Positions 46,866-56,555 of a DNA stretch of 64,000 nt are shown here, one piece after another. This stretch comes from Sphingomonas endophytica (lineage in GTDB: Bacteria > Pseudomonadota > Alphaproteobacteria > Sphingomonadales > Sphingomonadaceae): assembly GCF_001476895.1 (NCBI RefSeq), contig NZ_LDTB01000001.1, positions 124,001 through 188,000 on the forward strand. The letters are read 5' to 3'. The notes below the pieces were generated by a model that saw nothing but the letters and a program-made list of their open reading frames with translations, did not search any database and was not told the DNA's origin. Within the stretch, counting starts at the first letter, position 1. The number at the start of each line of letters is the position of its first letter. A program made the position numbers and the translations under genes.

Positions 46866-48323
46866 ATGCTGACCACACATCCGTTCGACGACGATCATCT
46901 CCACGAGGAATGCGGCATTTTCGGCGCTTCCGGTTCCGAAGGCGCGGCGGCGCTGGTGGCACTCGGCCTCCATGCGCTCCAGCATCGCGGGCAGGAAGCG
47001 GCCGGAATCACCAGCTTCGACGGTCGTGATTTCCACACCCATCGCGCGATGGGGCACGTCGCCGGCAATTTCGACCGCGACGACGTGATCCGCGCGCTGG
47101 CCGGCGACATCGCCTGCGGGCACGTCCGCTATTCGACGACCGGCGAGACCGCGCTGCGCAACGTCCAGCCGCTGTACGCCGAATTGCAGTCGGGCGGCTT
47201 CGCGATCGCCCACAACGGCAACATCTCCAATGCGATGCGGCTGCGGCGCGAGCTGGTGCGGCGCGGGTCGATCTTCCAGTCGACCTCCGATACCGAGACG
47301 ATCATCCACCTCGTCGCGACCAGCCAGTATCGCACCCTGCTCGACAAGTTCATCGACGCGCTGAAGCAGGTCGAGGGCGCCTATGCGCTGATCGTGATGA
47401 CGCCGGACGGGATGATCGCGTGCCGCGATCCGCTCGGCATCCGCCCGCTGGTGATGGGCAAGCTGGGTGACACGTACATCTTCGCCAGCGAGACGGTGGC
47501 GCTCGACGTGGTCGGCGCGACCTTCGAGCGCTCGGTGGAGCCGGGCGAGCTGGTCATCGTCCAGAACGGCGAGCTTCGCTCGATCCGCCCGTTCGATCAG
47601 GTGGCGGCGCGGCCGTGCATCTTCGAATGGGTGTATTTCTCGCGACCCGATTCGATCGTCGACGACCATTCGATCTATTCGGTCCGCAAGAACATCGGCG
47701 CACAGCTCGCGATCGAGGCACCGGTCGAGGCCGATCTGGTCATCCCGGTTCCCGATTCGGGTGTCCCGGCCGCGATCGGCTATGCGCAGGAATCGGGCAT
47801 CCCGTTCGAGCTGGGCATCATCCGCTCGCATTATGTCGGCCGCACCTTCATCCAGCCGGGCGACAAGGTTCGCCATCTGGGCGTCAAGCTGAAGCACAAC
47901 GCCAATCGCGCGCTGATCCAGGGCAAGAAGATCGTCCTGATCGACGATTCGATCGTGCGCGGCACCACGTCGCTCAAGATCGTGCAGATGATGCGCGAGG
48001 CGGGCGCGGCGGAAGTCCACATGCGCATCGCGTCGCCCCCGACCCGGCATAGCTGCTTCTATGGCGTCGACACGCCGGAGCGCGCCAAGCTGCTGGCGGC
48101 GAAGCTGGACCTCGGCGGGATGACCGACTTCATCCATGCCGACAGTCTGGCGTTCGTGTCGATCGACGGACTCTATAAGGCACTGGGCGAGGCGCAGCGT
48201 GCCGAAGGTCGCCCGAAATATTGCGACGCATGCTTCACCGGCGACTATCCGACGACGTTGACCGACCATGATGAATCGAGCGCGATCGACCAGCTGGCGA
48301 TGCTCGACGAACGGGTGAACTGA
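46866..48323 (+). CDS. purF: Amidophosphoribosyltransferase
   Basis: 485 residues. First committed step of purine biosynthesis: glutamine + PRPP to phosphoribosylamine. The nucleophile Cys16 (EECGIFG) follows a 15-residue propeptide that is removed autocatalytically. The PRPP motif is VLIDDSIVRGTTS. Four cysteines in RPCIFEW, RHSCFYG and YCDACF match the iron-sulfur ligands of the B. subtilis-type enzyme. A REP-like hairpin follows. Confidence 0.97.
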   Translation: MLTTHPFDDDHLHEECGIFGASGSEGAAALVALGLHALQHRGQEAAGITSFDGRDFHTHRAMGHVAGNFDRDDVIRALAGDIACGHVRYSTTGETALRNVQPLYAELQSGGFAIAHNGNISNAMRLRRELVRRGSIFQSTSDTETIIHLVATSQYRTLLDKFIDALKQVEGAYALIVMTPDGMIACRDPLGIRPLVMGKLGDTYIFASETVALDVVGATFERSVEPGELVIVQNGELRSIRPFDQVAARPCIFEWVYFSRPDSIVDDHSIYSVRKNIGAQLAIEAPVEADLVIPVPDSGVPAAIGYAQESGIPFELGIIRSHYVGRTFIQPGDKVRHLGVKLKHNANRALIQGKKIVLIDDSIVRGTTSLKIVQMMREAGAAEVHMRIASPPTRHSCFYGVDTPERAKLLAAKLDLGGMTDFIHADSLAFVSIDGLYKALGEAQRAEGRPKYCDACFTGDYPTTLTDHDESSAIDQLAMLDERVN

Positions 48324-48338
48324 CCCTTCCGCCCCATC

Positions 48339-48359
48339 ATGCCGGGCCTGTCCCGGCAT
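48339..48359. repeat. REP-like hairpin after purF
   Basis: ATGCCGGG-CCTGT-CCCGGCAT: 8-bp stem, 5-nt loop. It nearly repeats the hairpin at 61267. A second palindrome (GTTCGGGG ... CCCCGAAC) follows within ~60 bp. Could also terminate purF. Confidence 0.55.
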
Positions 48360-48433
48360 CGACCGTGCCGCAGGAGCGGCGATCAACATGTTCGGGGGCC
48401 GCTGGTGCCCCGAACAAGGCCGGGATGACGTTC

Positions 48434-49141
48434 ATGACCAAGCCTCTTGCCGACAAACTCGCGCTGGTGACGGGCGCGAGCCGCGGGATCGGCGCCGCGA
48501 CCGCGATCACGCTGGCGGCGCAGGGGGCGCATGTCGTGCTGACCGCGCGCACCGCAAAGGGGCTGGAGGAGATCGAGCAGGCGATCTTTGACGCGGGCGG
48601 CTCCGCGACGATCGCACCGCTGGACTTGGCGCAGAGCGATTCGATCGCGCGACTGGCGACGGCGATCGGCGAACGCTGGCAGGCGCTGGATATCATGGTG
48701 CTGAACGCCGGGATGCTCGGATCGTTGGCCGCGGTCCCCGCGATCGATGCCAAGGAGTTCGCGCAGGTGCTGACGCTCAACGTGTCGGCGCAGGTGGCGC
48801 TGCTCCAGTCCTTCGATCCGATGCTGCGCCGCTCGGCCGGTGCACGGGTGATCGGCGTCACTTCGTCGGTGGCGCGTCAGCCGCGTGCCTATTGGGGCGC
48901 CTATGGCGCGTCGAAGGCAGCGTTCGAGACGCTGCTCGAAGCCTATGGCGACGAACTGGCCGAGGTCAGCAAGGTACGCATCGCGGTGCTCGACCCCGGC
49001 GCCACCCGCACCAAGATGCGCGCCCGCGCTTATCCGGGCGAAGACCCTGCGTCGGTGAAGCCGCCCGAGGTGGTCGCCGAGCGGATCACGGCGCTGGCCA
49101 TCGAGGGCTTCGAGGCCAACCACCGCGAGCGTGTGGGGTAA
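48434..49141 (+). CDS. SDR family oxidoreductase
   Basis: 235 residues from the ATG at 48434 (an ATG at 48425 would add three residues). A classical short-chain dehydrogenase: TGASRGIG (NAD(P) binding, ~13-20), NAGMLGS, and active-site S/Y/K in TSSVARQPRAYWGAYGASKAAF. The substrate is unknown. The gene begins directly at the edge of the REP-like region. Confidence 0.9.
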   Translation: MTKPLADKLALVTGASRGIGAATAITLAAQGAHVVLTARTAKGLEEIEQAIFDAGGSATIAPLDLAQSDSIARLATAIGERWQALDIMVLNAGMLGSLAAVPAIDAKEFAQVLTLNVSAQVALLQSFDPMLRRSAGARVIGVTSSVARQPRAYWGAYGASKAAFETLLEAYGDELAEVSKVRIAVLDPGATRTKMRARAYPGEDPASVKPPEVVAERITALAIEGFEANHRERVG

Positions 49142-49208
49142 GGACGGCTATCCCTCACCCCGGCGCAGGCGGTGGTGACGTGCTGAAGGTGGGTTGAAGC
49201 GACCTGCC

Positions 49209-50420
49209 CTATCCCTTCACCAACGTCACCTGCATCACGTCGATGCCGCCGCCGCGAAAGCCGCCTTCGCAATACATCAGATAATAGCGCCACAGCCGTT
49301 CGAACCGCGCATCGAACCGTTCCGGCAGGCGCCCCTCCGCGACCGCGCGATCGAACCGCCGACGCCATTCCAGCAACGTCTCGGCATAATCGAGACCGAA
49401 CCGCCGCTCGTCGGTCCACGCCAGACCTTGCGCCTCCGCGCTCGCACGAAACCGGCTCGCCGACACCAGTGATCCGCCCGGAAACACGTAGCGCTGAATG
49501 AAATCCGCGCTGCCGTTGTACTTGTGCCAGATATCGTCCGCGATCGTGATGAGTTGCAACGCCGCGCGACCACCCGGCGCCAGCACGCGCGCGATCGTCG
49601 CCAGATAGGTCGACCAATATTCCGGCCCGACCGCCTCGACCATCTCGATGCTCGCCACCGCGTCGTAAGCGCCGGTCGCGTCGCGATAATCGGTCAGCCC
49701 GACCGTCACCCCCGACAATCCGCGCGCCAGCACCTGCTCGCGCTGCTCGGTCGACAGCGTCAGCGCATGGACCTTGACCCCCGCGGCCGCAGCGGTGGCC
49801 GCGAACGAGCCCCAGCCGCACCCGATCTCCAGCACCGTCTGCCCCGCGACCGCGCCGGTCCGCGCCAGCACCGCGTCCAGCTTGCGCTGCTGCGCCACCT
49901 CCAGCGGTTCGCCCTCCGTGACGTCCAGCGCGCTGGAATAGGTCAGCGTCGCATCCAGCCACTCGCGATAGAAGTCGTTGCCGAGATCGTAATGCGCGGC
50001 GATGTTGCGGCGCGATCCCGCGCGGTGATTGCGCCGCAGCCGATGCGCCACCCGCATCGCCAGCCGCATGCCATGCTTGGCGCGCGCGACATCGCCCAGC
50101 GTCGCCCGGTTGCGCATGAACAGGTCGAACACCGGCACCGGATCGGGGCTGGTCCAGTCGCCCGCTTCCCACCCTTCGTACCAGCCGACGGAGCCGGCGG
50201 TCACCAGCCGCCACAACGCGCGCCAGCGCACCAGTCGCACGATCGCGACCGGGCCGTCGGCATGGCCCCCGATCAGCCGGTGCGTGCCATCGGGCAGGCA
50301 GGCCTCGATCGCGCCCTGCGTCAGGCCCCGGTCGATCCGGTCGAGGATGCGATCGAACAGCGGCGCCAGCCACCGCCCGCGTCGCGTCGGGGAAGGAAAG
50401 TGCGAAGTCGCCGCGTCCAT
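49209..50420 (-). CDS. cfa: Cyclopropane-fatty-acyl-phospholipid synthase
   Basis: 403 residues. SAM-dependent enzyme adding a methylene bridge to unsaturated phospholipid acyl chains, usually in stationary phase or stress. Motifs: NIAAHYDLGNDFYREWLDATLTYSSALD, VLEIGCGWGSFA (SAM motif I) and YVFPGGSL. The next upstream gene on the same strand, phrB, ends 11 bp away, so they are likely co-transcribed. Confidence 0.95.
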   Translation of the reverse strand: MDAATSHFPSPTRRGRWLAPLFDRILDRIDRGLTQGAIEACLPDGTHRLIGGHADGPVAIVRLVRWRALWRLVTAGSVGWYEGWEAGDWTSPDPVPVFDLFMRNRATLGDVARAKHGMRLAMRVAHRLRRNHRAGSRRNIAAHYDLGNDFYREWLDATLTYSSALDVTEGEPLEVAQQRKLDAVLARTGAVAGQTVLEIGCGWGSFAATAAAAGVKVHALTLSTEQREQVLARGLSGVTVGLTDYRDATGAYDAVASIEMVEAVGPEYWSTYLATIARVLAPGGRAALQLITIADDIWHKYNGSADFIQRYVFPGGSLVSASRFRASAEAQGLAWTDERRFGLDYAETLLEWRRRFDRAVAEGRLPERFDARFERLWRYYLMYCEGGFRGGGIDVMQVTLVKG

Positions 50421-50431
50421 GACGGGCGCGC

Positions 50432-51772
50432 CTACCGCACCTTTCTGCCCGCCGCCAGCGCGCGTTCACGCGCCTCGCGATGCCCGATCAGCTTGGGCGC
50501 GTAATCCTTGGGAAGGCAACCCGCCGCCTCGGGATCATGGATCGCGTCGTCGGACAGCCCGGCCAGTTCCGGCACCCACTCCCGGATGTAATCGCCCGCG
50601 TCGAACTTCTCGGATTGGGACAGCGGCGCCATGATCCGTCCGAACATGTTCGCATCGACCCCGGTCCCCGCCACCCATTGCCAGTTGACGGCGTTGTTGC
50701 CGTAATCGGCATCGATCAGACAGTCCCAGAACCAGCGCTCCCCCTCGCGCCAGTCGATCAGCAAATGCTTGATCAGGAAGGAGGCGGTGATCATCCGCAC
50801 GCGATTGTGCATCCAGCCGGTCCGCCACAATTGCCGCATCCCGGCGTCGACGATTGGATAACCGGTCCGCCCGCGCTGCCACGCGCGCAGGTCGCGTCGC
50901 GCCGCCGCCCCGCTGCGCCACGGCAATGTGTCATAGGCGGCGCGACCGTTCTTCCGCCCATAATCCGGCATCGCCAGCACCACGCCATCGGTGAAGTCAC
51001 GCCACGCCAGTTCCTTCCGGAACGTCACGTCGTGCGCGCCGCTGGCGTGCCACACCGCGCGCGGCGAGACCTCACCGAAATGCAGGTGCGGCGACAGGCG
51101 CGACGTTCCCTCCTGCGACGGCATGTTGCGGCGATCGTCATAGCCGTCGAGGTCGAGCGTGGCGATCTTGCGCTGCGCCTCCGCCTCGCCGGGTGTCCAG
51201 TCGAATCCGCCCGACCAATCGGGCTTCGTCGGCAGCAGGTGCCAGTCCGTGAGGCTTTCCGATGACGGCCAGCGCTCCGGCGCCGCAATCGTGTGCGGTA
51301 CCGGCAATGGCGTTTCGGGCGGCAGATGCGCCTGCAATCCCTTCCAGAACGCCGAGTAGATGCGGAACTGCCCGCCGGACCCGGTCGTCACACGCTCCGG
51401 CGGCGCGAGGTGATTGCCGTCGTGAAGGCAGAGGCGCTCGCCGAGCGCGTCCTCGGCCTTCCGCCACCATGGTTCGTAATGGCGGATCGCATGGATGGCG
51501 GTCGCCCCGGTTTCCTCCATCAGCGCGGTCAGCGTCGCGACGGCATCGCCACGCCGCAGGATCAGCCGGCTGTGCTTCTTCGTATAGGCGTGGCCGAGGG
51601 CGGCGAGGCTGTGATGCAGCCACCATCGCTGCGCGCCACCGATCCGCCACGCCCCCGGGGCGTCATCGTCGAGGATGTAGACCGGGATCACCGGCCCCTC
51701 CTGCGTCGCGGCGGTCAGCGCCGGGTGGTCGTGGAGGCGCAGATCCTGCCGGAGCCAGAGCAAGGTGGTCAT
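50432..51772 (-). CDS. phrB: Deoxyribodipyrimidine photolyase (class I)
   Basis: 446 residues. Blue-light repair of cyclobutane pyrimidine dimers, using FADH- and an antenna chromophore. N-terminal Rossmann-like domain (LLWLRQDLRLHDHPAL) and C-terminal FAD domain with RTGWMHNRVRMITASFLIKHLLIDW and DADYGNNAVNWQWVAGTGVDA. The motifs are those of active photolyases rather than cryptochromes. Grouped with cfa and an HDAC-family gene. Confidence 0.95.
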   Translation of the reverse strand: MTTLLWLRQDLRLHDHPALTAATQEGPVIPVYILDDDAPGAWRIGGAQRWWLHHSLAALGHAYTKKHSRLILRRGDAVATLTALMEETGATAIHAIRHYEPWWRKAEDALGERLCLHDGNHLAPPERVTTGSGGQFRIYSAFWKGLQAHLPPETPLPVPHTIAAPERWPSSESLTDWHLLPTKPDWSGGFDWTPGEAEAQRKIATLDLDGYDDRRNMPSQEGTSRLSPHLHFGEVSPRAVWHASGAHDVTFRKELAWRDFTDGVVLAMPDYGRKNGRAAYDTLPWRSGAAARRDLRAWQRGRTGYPIVDAGMRQLWRTGWMHNRVRMITASFLIKHLLIDWREGERWFWDCLIDADYGNNAVNWQWVAGTGVDANMFGRIMAPLSQSEKFDAGDYIREWVPELAGLSDDAIHDPEAAGCLPKDYAPKLIGHREARERALAAGRKVR

Positions 51773-51781
51773 CGGAACGCG

Positions 51782-52702
51782 CTACGAACGATCGCCGGGC
51801 CCGGTTCCCGCGAAGGCCGCCGCCAGCGTTTCGATCACCCGCACGTGCCGCGCCGCGATCGCCAGCACGTCGTCGCCATAACCGCCGCCGACCGTGCTCG
51901 CCAGCGGCACCCCTGCCGCGATCGCCATGTCGGCCACCAGCCGGTCGCGGCGCTCCAGCCCTCCGGCGCTCAGCGCCAGCCGCCCAAGCCGGTCCTCGGC
52001 AAACGGATCCACGCCGCCCTGATAGAGGATCAGCGTCGGCTGCCACTCCGCCATCAACGGCGCGAGCGTGCCCTGCAGGATCGTGCAATATTCCTCGTCG
52101 CCGATGCCGTCCGCCAACGGCACGTCGAGCGTCGAGCGCGCCTTGCGGACCGGAAAGTTCTTCTCGGCATGGATCGAATAGGTGGCGATCTGGGGATGGC
52201 CGGCGGTCAGGGCGGCGGTGCCATCGCCCTGATGGACGTCGACATCGACGATCAGGACGCGCGGCGTCGCTCCCTCCTCCACCAGCCGCAGCGCGGCGAT
52301 CGCCAGGTCGTTGAAGATGCAATAGCCCGCGCCGGTATCCGCCAGCGCATGGTGGCTGCCCCCGGCCGTGTTCGCCGCAAAGCCGTGGTCGAGCGCCAGC
52401 CGAGCCGCCAGATACGTGCCGCCAGGTACGAATTCGGCACGACGCGCGACCGTGGCGGTGATCGGGAAGCCTATCCGGCGTTCCTTCTCGGGCGGGACCG
52501 CCGCCGTCAGCACCTGCGCGACATAATCGGGATCGTGCGCATGTTCCAGCCACGCGCGCGGCATCGGCTCCGGCTCGAACCACGTGACCGCGTCGCCACG
52601 CGCCCGCAGCAGGTCGCGGATCGCGCCATTCTTTCCCCAGCGATAGGTGCTGCGGGCGGGCGCTTCGGTGACGTAGGAAGGATGGTGGACGACCCGGATC
52701 AT
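51782..52702 (-). CDS. Histone deacetylase family (amidohydrolase) protein
   Basis: 306 residues. Zinc deacetylase of the HDAC/AcuC/APAH superfamily: GGSHHALADTGAGYCIFNDLAIAA (His-His dyad), DVDVHQGDGT, and GVDPFAED supplying metal ligands. In bacteria such enzymes deacetylate polyamines, acetoin pathway proteins or small amides. Substrate unknown. It precedes phrB and cfa in the same direction, and is divergent from the alpha/beta hydrolase. Confidence 0.92.
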   Translation of the reverse strand: MIRVVHHPSYVTEAPARSTYRWGKNGAIRDLLRARGDAVTWFEPEPMPRAWLEHAHDPDYVAQVLTAAVPPEKERRIGFPITATVARRAEFVPGGTYLAARLALDHGFAANTAGGSHHALADTGAGYCIFNDLAIAALRLVEEGATPRVLIVDVDVHQGDGTAALTAGHPQIATYSIHAEKNFPVRKARSTLDVPLADGIGDEEYCTILQGTLAPLMAEWQPTLILYQGGVDPFAEDRLGRLALSAGGLERRDRLVADMAIAAGVPLASTVGGGYGDDVLAIAARHVRVIETLAAAFAGTGPGDRS

Positions 52703-52765
52703 CGCCCTAAGATAGGCGCTGACGAACCGCGCGCCATGACCCTGGCGCCCGGCAGGAGTGACCCG

Positions 52766-53743
52766 ATGACCGCGCCGACGACTGCTCCCATGCCCTTCGT
52801 TCGCCCCGACGTGGGCGCATTTCTGGACTATCTGAACAAGCTGCCCGGACCGCGCACGCACGAGATGGAGCCGGCGGCGGCGCGGCAGGTGATGCGCGCG
52901 ATGCGCGACGTCACCGATGCGCCGCCGGGCGAACTGGCGGTGGTGCGCGATCTGTCGATCCCCGGCCCGGCGGGCGCGATCCCGGCACGGCTGTTCGACG
53001 CGCGCGAAACGCGCGATGCCGGGCCGGCGGTCGTGTTCTTCCATGGCGGCGGCTGGGTGATCGGCGATATCGACACCTACGCCAGCTTCACGGCGGAGAT
53101 GGCACGTCAGCTCGACCTGCCGGTCATCTCCGTGGACTATCGCCTCGCGCCCGAGGCACCGTGGCCCGCCGCGCCGGATGACGCGGAGGCGGCGGCGCGC
53201 TGGGTGGCGACCAGCCCCCCCGAACTGGGACGCGCGATCACCGGCCTGGTGCTGAGCGGCGACAGCGCGGGCGGCAATCTGACGGTCGTGACGGCCGCCG
53301 CGCTGCGCGACGCACCCGCGGCGGTGCCGGTGATCGTGCAGGCGCCGATCTACCCGGCGACCGACGCCTCACGGCCGTATGAATCGTTCGACGCCTTTGC
53401 AGACGGTTACCTGCTGACCCGCGATGCGATGACGTGGTTCGGGCGCCACTATGCCGCCGATCCCGACCATGCGCGCTTCTCGCCGCTGGTCGCGTCGGTG
53501 GCCGGGCTGCCGCCCGCAGTAATCGTGACCGCCAGCCTAGACCCGATCCGCGATCAGGGACGCGCCTATGCCGCCGCGCTGGCGCTGGCCGGGGTTTCCG
53601 TGACATTTCAGGAAGCGGTCGGCAACATCCACGGCTTCATCACGCTGCGCCGCGCGATCCCGTCGAGCCGGCAGGACGTCGCCGGCTATCTCCGCGCGGT
53701 GAAGTCGGCGGTGCTTGCGGCGGAGCAACCGGCGGCGGGTTGA
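52766..53743 (+). CDS. Alpha/beta hydrolase, HSL (esterase) family
   Basis: 325 residues from the ATG at 52766, selected by AGGAG seven bases upstream. Oxyanion-hole motif HGGGW, nucleophile GDSAGG, then the Asp in SLDPIRDQG and the His in NIHGFI. Family IV (hormone-sensitive-lipase-like) carboxylesterase. Substrate unknown. Divergent from the HDAC-family gene across 63 bp. Confidence 0.92.
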   Translation: MTAPTTAPMPFVRPDVGAFLDYLNKLPGPRTHEMEPAAARQVMRAMRDVTDAPPGELAVVRDLSIPGPAGAIPARLFDARETRDAGPAVVFFHGGGWVIGDIDTYASFTAEMARQLDLPVISVDYRLAPEAPWPAAPDDAEAAARWVATSPPELGRAITGLVLSGDSAGGNLTVVTAAALRDAPAAVPVIVQAPIYPATDASRPYESFDAFADGYLLTRDAMTWFGRHYAADPDHARFSPLVASVAGLPPAVIVTASLDPIRDQGRAYAAALALAGVSVTFQEAVGNIHGFITLRRAIPSSRQDVAGYLRAVKSAVLAAEQPAAG

Positions 53744-53774
53744 AGCGGTCGTCCGCCCGGCCTATCGAACCGCC

Positions 53775-54257
53775 ATGACCGAGACAGACACGCTGCCCTA
53801 TCGCCCCTGCGCCGGGGTGATGCTGACAAATCGCGACGGCAAGGTATTCGTCGGACAGCGCATCGATAACGTGCTGGAAGCATGGCAGATGCCCCAGGGC
53901 GGCATCGATCCGGGCGAGGACGCCCGAACGGCCGCGATCCGCGAATTGCGGGAGGAGACCGGCGTCACCGCCGACAAGGTGACGCTGATCGCCGAGGCCC
54001 CGAAGGAATTCTTCTACGACCTGCCGCCCGAGATGATCGGCAAGGTATGGAAGGGTAAGTATCGGGGACAGCGCCAGCGCTGGTTCCTGTTCCGCTTCGA
54101 GGGTGAGGACGGCGACATCCGCATCGACACCCCGCACCCGGAATTCCGCGCGTGGCGTTGGGCCGATCCCGTCGATCTGCCGCGGCTGATCGTGCCGTTC
54201 AAGGCGCAGCTCTATCGCGACGTGCTGTCCGCCTTCGCCGCGCATCTGCCCGCCTGA
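53775..54257 (+). CDS. rppH: RNA pyrophosphohydrolase
   Basis: 160 residues. Removes pyrophosphate from 5'-triphosphate mRNA ends to start decay. The Nudix box is complete: [42 protein letters not shown] and [11 protein letters not shown] are characteristic of RppH rather than other Nudix enzymes. Confidence 0.95.
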   Translation: MTETDTLPYRPCAGVMLTNRDGKVFVGQRIDNVLEAWQMPQGGIDPGEDARTAAIRELREETGVTADKVTLIAEAPKEFFYDLPPEMIGKVWKGKYRGQRQRWFLFRFEGEDGDIRIDTPHPEFRAWRWADPVDLPRLIVPFKAQLYRDVLSAFAAHLPA

Positions 54258-54270
54258 TCCGCCGCGCGCA

Positions 54271-55329
54271 ATGCTCGTCACGCTGCTGGGCACCATCTGC
54301 TTCGCCGCGCTGCCCGAACCGGCGGTGGCGCAGGCGGCGCGACGTTCGCGTGTCGTCCGGCGCAGCCGGCGCGTCAGCACGCTGAGCCGTCCGGAGCTGG
54401 AGGTCGAAGCGGTCACGATCGACGCGCCGCCGCCCACGGTCCCGCCGGCGGAACTGGGCACGTTGGGCGCGACGCTCGACAAGATCCCCGGCCCGGAAAT
54501 TCCGCCGGAGATCCGCGCCATGCTCGACGCCGCGATGCAGGCCAACGACGAGAGCGGGGTCGACGCGATCGTCAAATATTCGAAGAACGGCGATCCCGGC
54601 TCACGCGATCTGGTGCTGCGCCGTGCCACCGACTGGAAGGAGGCGCGCGCCCGCGCCCGCAACGAACGCGTCCGAAGCGCCAGCGCGTTCGAGCTGTGGA
54701 GCGGTCGGGTCGAGGCCGGCGGGTTCATCTCGACCGGCAATTCCGACGTCACCGGATTGACGGCGGTGGCGGACCTGACCCGCGAGGGCTTGCGCTGGCG
54801 GCATCGCTTGACGGCGCAGGCCGATCTACAGCGTACCGGCGGCGTGACCAGCCGCGAGCGGTACGCGGCCGGATATCAGCCCAACTACAAGATCAACGAT
54901 CGCGGCTATATCTACGGCAACGGCCAGTACGAATCGGATCGGTTCCTCGGCTATTTCAGCCGCTATTCGGGGTCGGTCGGCGCCGGATACGGCGTGATCC
55001 GGCGCAACGCGCTGACGCTCGATCTGGAGATCGGCCCGGCGTTCCGACAGACCGACTTCACCGATCGGACGATGCAGGGCAGCCTGGCGCTGCGCGGCAG
55101 CATGGACCTGAACTGGACGCTGGTCAGCGGGCTGGTGGTAACGCAACAGGCGTCAACGTATTGGGAACGCTACAACAGTACGATCCGCAGCGTGTCGGCG
55201 ATCGAAGCCAAGCTGCTGGGGCCGCTGTCGGCGCGCCTATCCTACACGCTGCAATATGAAAGCGAGCCGCCGAACGGTCGGCTGACCACCGACACCACCA
55301 GCCGGGCGTCCCTGGTCTATACCTTCTGA
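54271..55329 (+). CDS. DUF481 outer-membrane protein (YdiY-like)
   Basis: 352 residues. Signal peptide ending near AVAQ, then an alpha-helical stretch with IVKYSKNGDPGSRDLVL. The DUF481 barrel domain (~140-352) starts at ELWSGRVEAGGFISTGNSDVTGLTAVADLTREG and ends with the C-terminal aromatic (ASLVYTF). Function unknown; members are salt- or stress-induced in some Gram-negatives. Confidence 0.85.
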   Translation: MLVTLLGTICFAALPEPAVAQAARRSRVVRRSRRVSTLSRPELEVEAVTIDAPPPTVPPAELGTLGATLDKIPGPEIPPEIRAMLDAAMQANDESGVDAIVKYSKNGDPGSRDLVLRRATDWKEARARARNERVRSASAFELWSGRVEAGGFISTGNSDVTGLTAVADLTREGLRWRHRLTAQADLQRTGGVTSRERYAAGYQPNYKINDRGYIYGNGQYESDRFLGYFSRYSGSVGAGYGVIRRNALTLDLEIGPAFRQTDFTDRTMQGSLALRGSMDLNWTLVSGLVVTQQASTYWERYNSTIRSVSAIEAKLLGPLSARLSYTLQYESEPPNGRLTTDTTSRASLVYTF

Positions 55330-55352
55330 CCGGTGCCGGTTAGAACTGGTGT

Positions 55353-56555
55353 ATGGAGAGAGTAACGGTCATCGAACGCGCGGCGGTCGAGCGCCTCGAC
55401 GCGGGCGCGATGCTGTCGCGGGTGGAGCATTGGGCAGCGATCAACAGCGGGACGCGCAACCTGGCGGGATGCGCGGCGATGGCGGACATGCTCGCCAATG
55501 CCTTCGCGGCCCTGCCCGGAACGATCCGGCTGGTCGAGCCCGAAGCGGCTGAGACGGTCGGCGACGACGGGCGCGTCGCGGCGCTGGCGCACGGCCGCCA
55601 CCTTCACCTGTCGGTGCGCCCCGATGCGCCGCTCCGGCTGCTGCTGACCGGACACCTCGATACCGTCTACCCCGCCGACCATCCGTTTCAGGCGCTGACA
55701 TGGCGTGAACCCGGCGTCCTGAACGGTCCCGGGGTCGCTGACATGAAGGGCGGGCTGGCGGTGATGCTGGAGGCGTTGCTGGCGGTCGAGGCGCTCGCAC
55801 CGCGCATCGGCTATGATGTCGTCATCAATTCGGACGAAGAAACCGGGTCCTTCTCCTCCGCCGCCCTGCTGGCGCAGGCGGCGCGCGGCAAGGTAGCCGC
55901 GCTGACCTACGAACCCGCGCTGCCGGACGGCACGCTGGCGGGTGCGCGAGGCGGAACCGGCAATTTCTCGATCGTGGTGCGCGGCCGCGCGGCGCACGCC
56001 GGGCGCAACCCCGAGGAGGGCCGCAACGCGATCGTCGCGGCCGGCGCGCTGGCGGTGCGGCTGCACGGCGAGCGATCGCCACGGCTGGCGGTCAATCCCG
56101 CCCGGATCGACGGCGGCGGCCCGAACAATGTCGTCCCCGACCTGGCGGTGCTGCGTGTCAACTTCCGCCCCGCCGATGCGGGCGAGATTACACGCGCGCG
56201 CGCCGCGATCGATGCCGCCGTCGCCGACATCCGTGCGACGCACGAGGTGGACATCGAGGTGCATGGTGGATTCAACCGTCCTCCCAAGCCGATCGACGCC
56301 GGTGCGGCGCGGCTGTTCGAGGTGGTGCGCGCCGCCGGTGCCGATCTGGGTCAGCCGATCGGCTGGCGCGACACCGGTGGCGTGTGCGACGGCAACAATA
56401 TCGCGGCCTGCGGCGTGCCGGTCGTCGATACCATGGGCGTTCGCGGCGGCGCCATTCATTCAGCGGAGGAATTTCTGATCGTCGCCAGTCTCGCCGAACG
56501 CGCGGCGCTTTCCGCGCTGACCATCCTCCGCATCGCCGATGGAGCCATGGCATGA
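55353..56555 (+). CDS. M20 family metallopeptidase/hydrolase (glutamate carboxypeptidase-like)
   Basis: 400 residues. Two-zinc aminoacylase/carboxypeptidase fold: TGHLDTVYP, GVADMKGGLAVMLEALL, NSDEETGSFSS and the late metal His in GGAIHSAEEF. The astA start overlaps its stop (ATGA). Because the succinylarginine pathway finally needs release of glutamate from succinylglutamate, this enzyme could fill that role in place of AstE (an M14-type enzyme). That is inference from position. Confidence 0.9.
   Translation: MERVTVIERAAVERLDAGAMLSRVEHWAAINSGTRNLAGCAAMADMLANAFAALPGTIRLVEPEAAETVGDDGRVAALAHGRHLHLSVRPDAPLRLLLTGHLDTVYPADHPFQALTWREPGVLNGPGVADMKGGLAVMLEALLAVEALAPRIGYDVVINSDEETGSFSSAALLAQAARGKVAALTYEPALPDGTLAGARGGTGNFSIVVRGRAAHAGRNPEEGRNAIVAAGALAVRLHGERSPRLAVNPARIDGGGPNNVVPDLAVLRVNFRPADAGEITRARAAIDAAVADIRATHEVDIEVHGGFNRPPKPIDAGAARLFEVVRAAGADLGQPIGWRDTGGVCDGNNIAACGVPVVDTMGVRGGAIHSAEEFLIVASLAERAALSALTILRIADGAMA

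Noticed and set aside
51293-52765. A long N-terminal extension of the alpha/beta hydrolase frame
   Set aside because: The extension is antisense to photolyase and the HDAC-family gene, while AGGAG and a good ATG at 52766 give a normal esterase.
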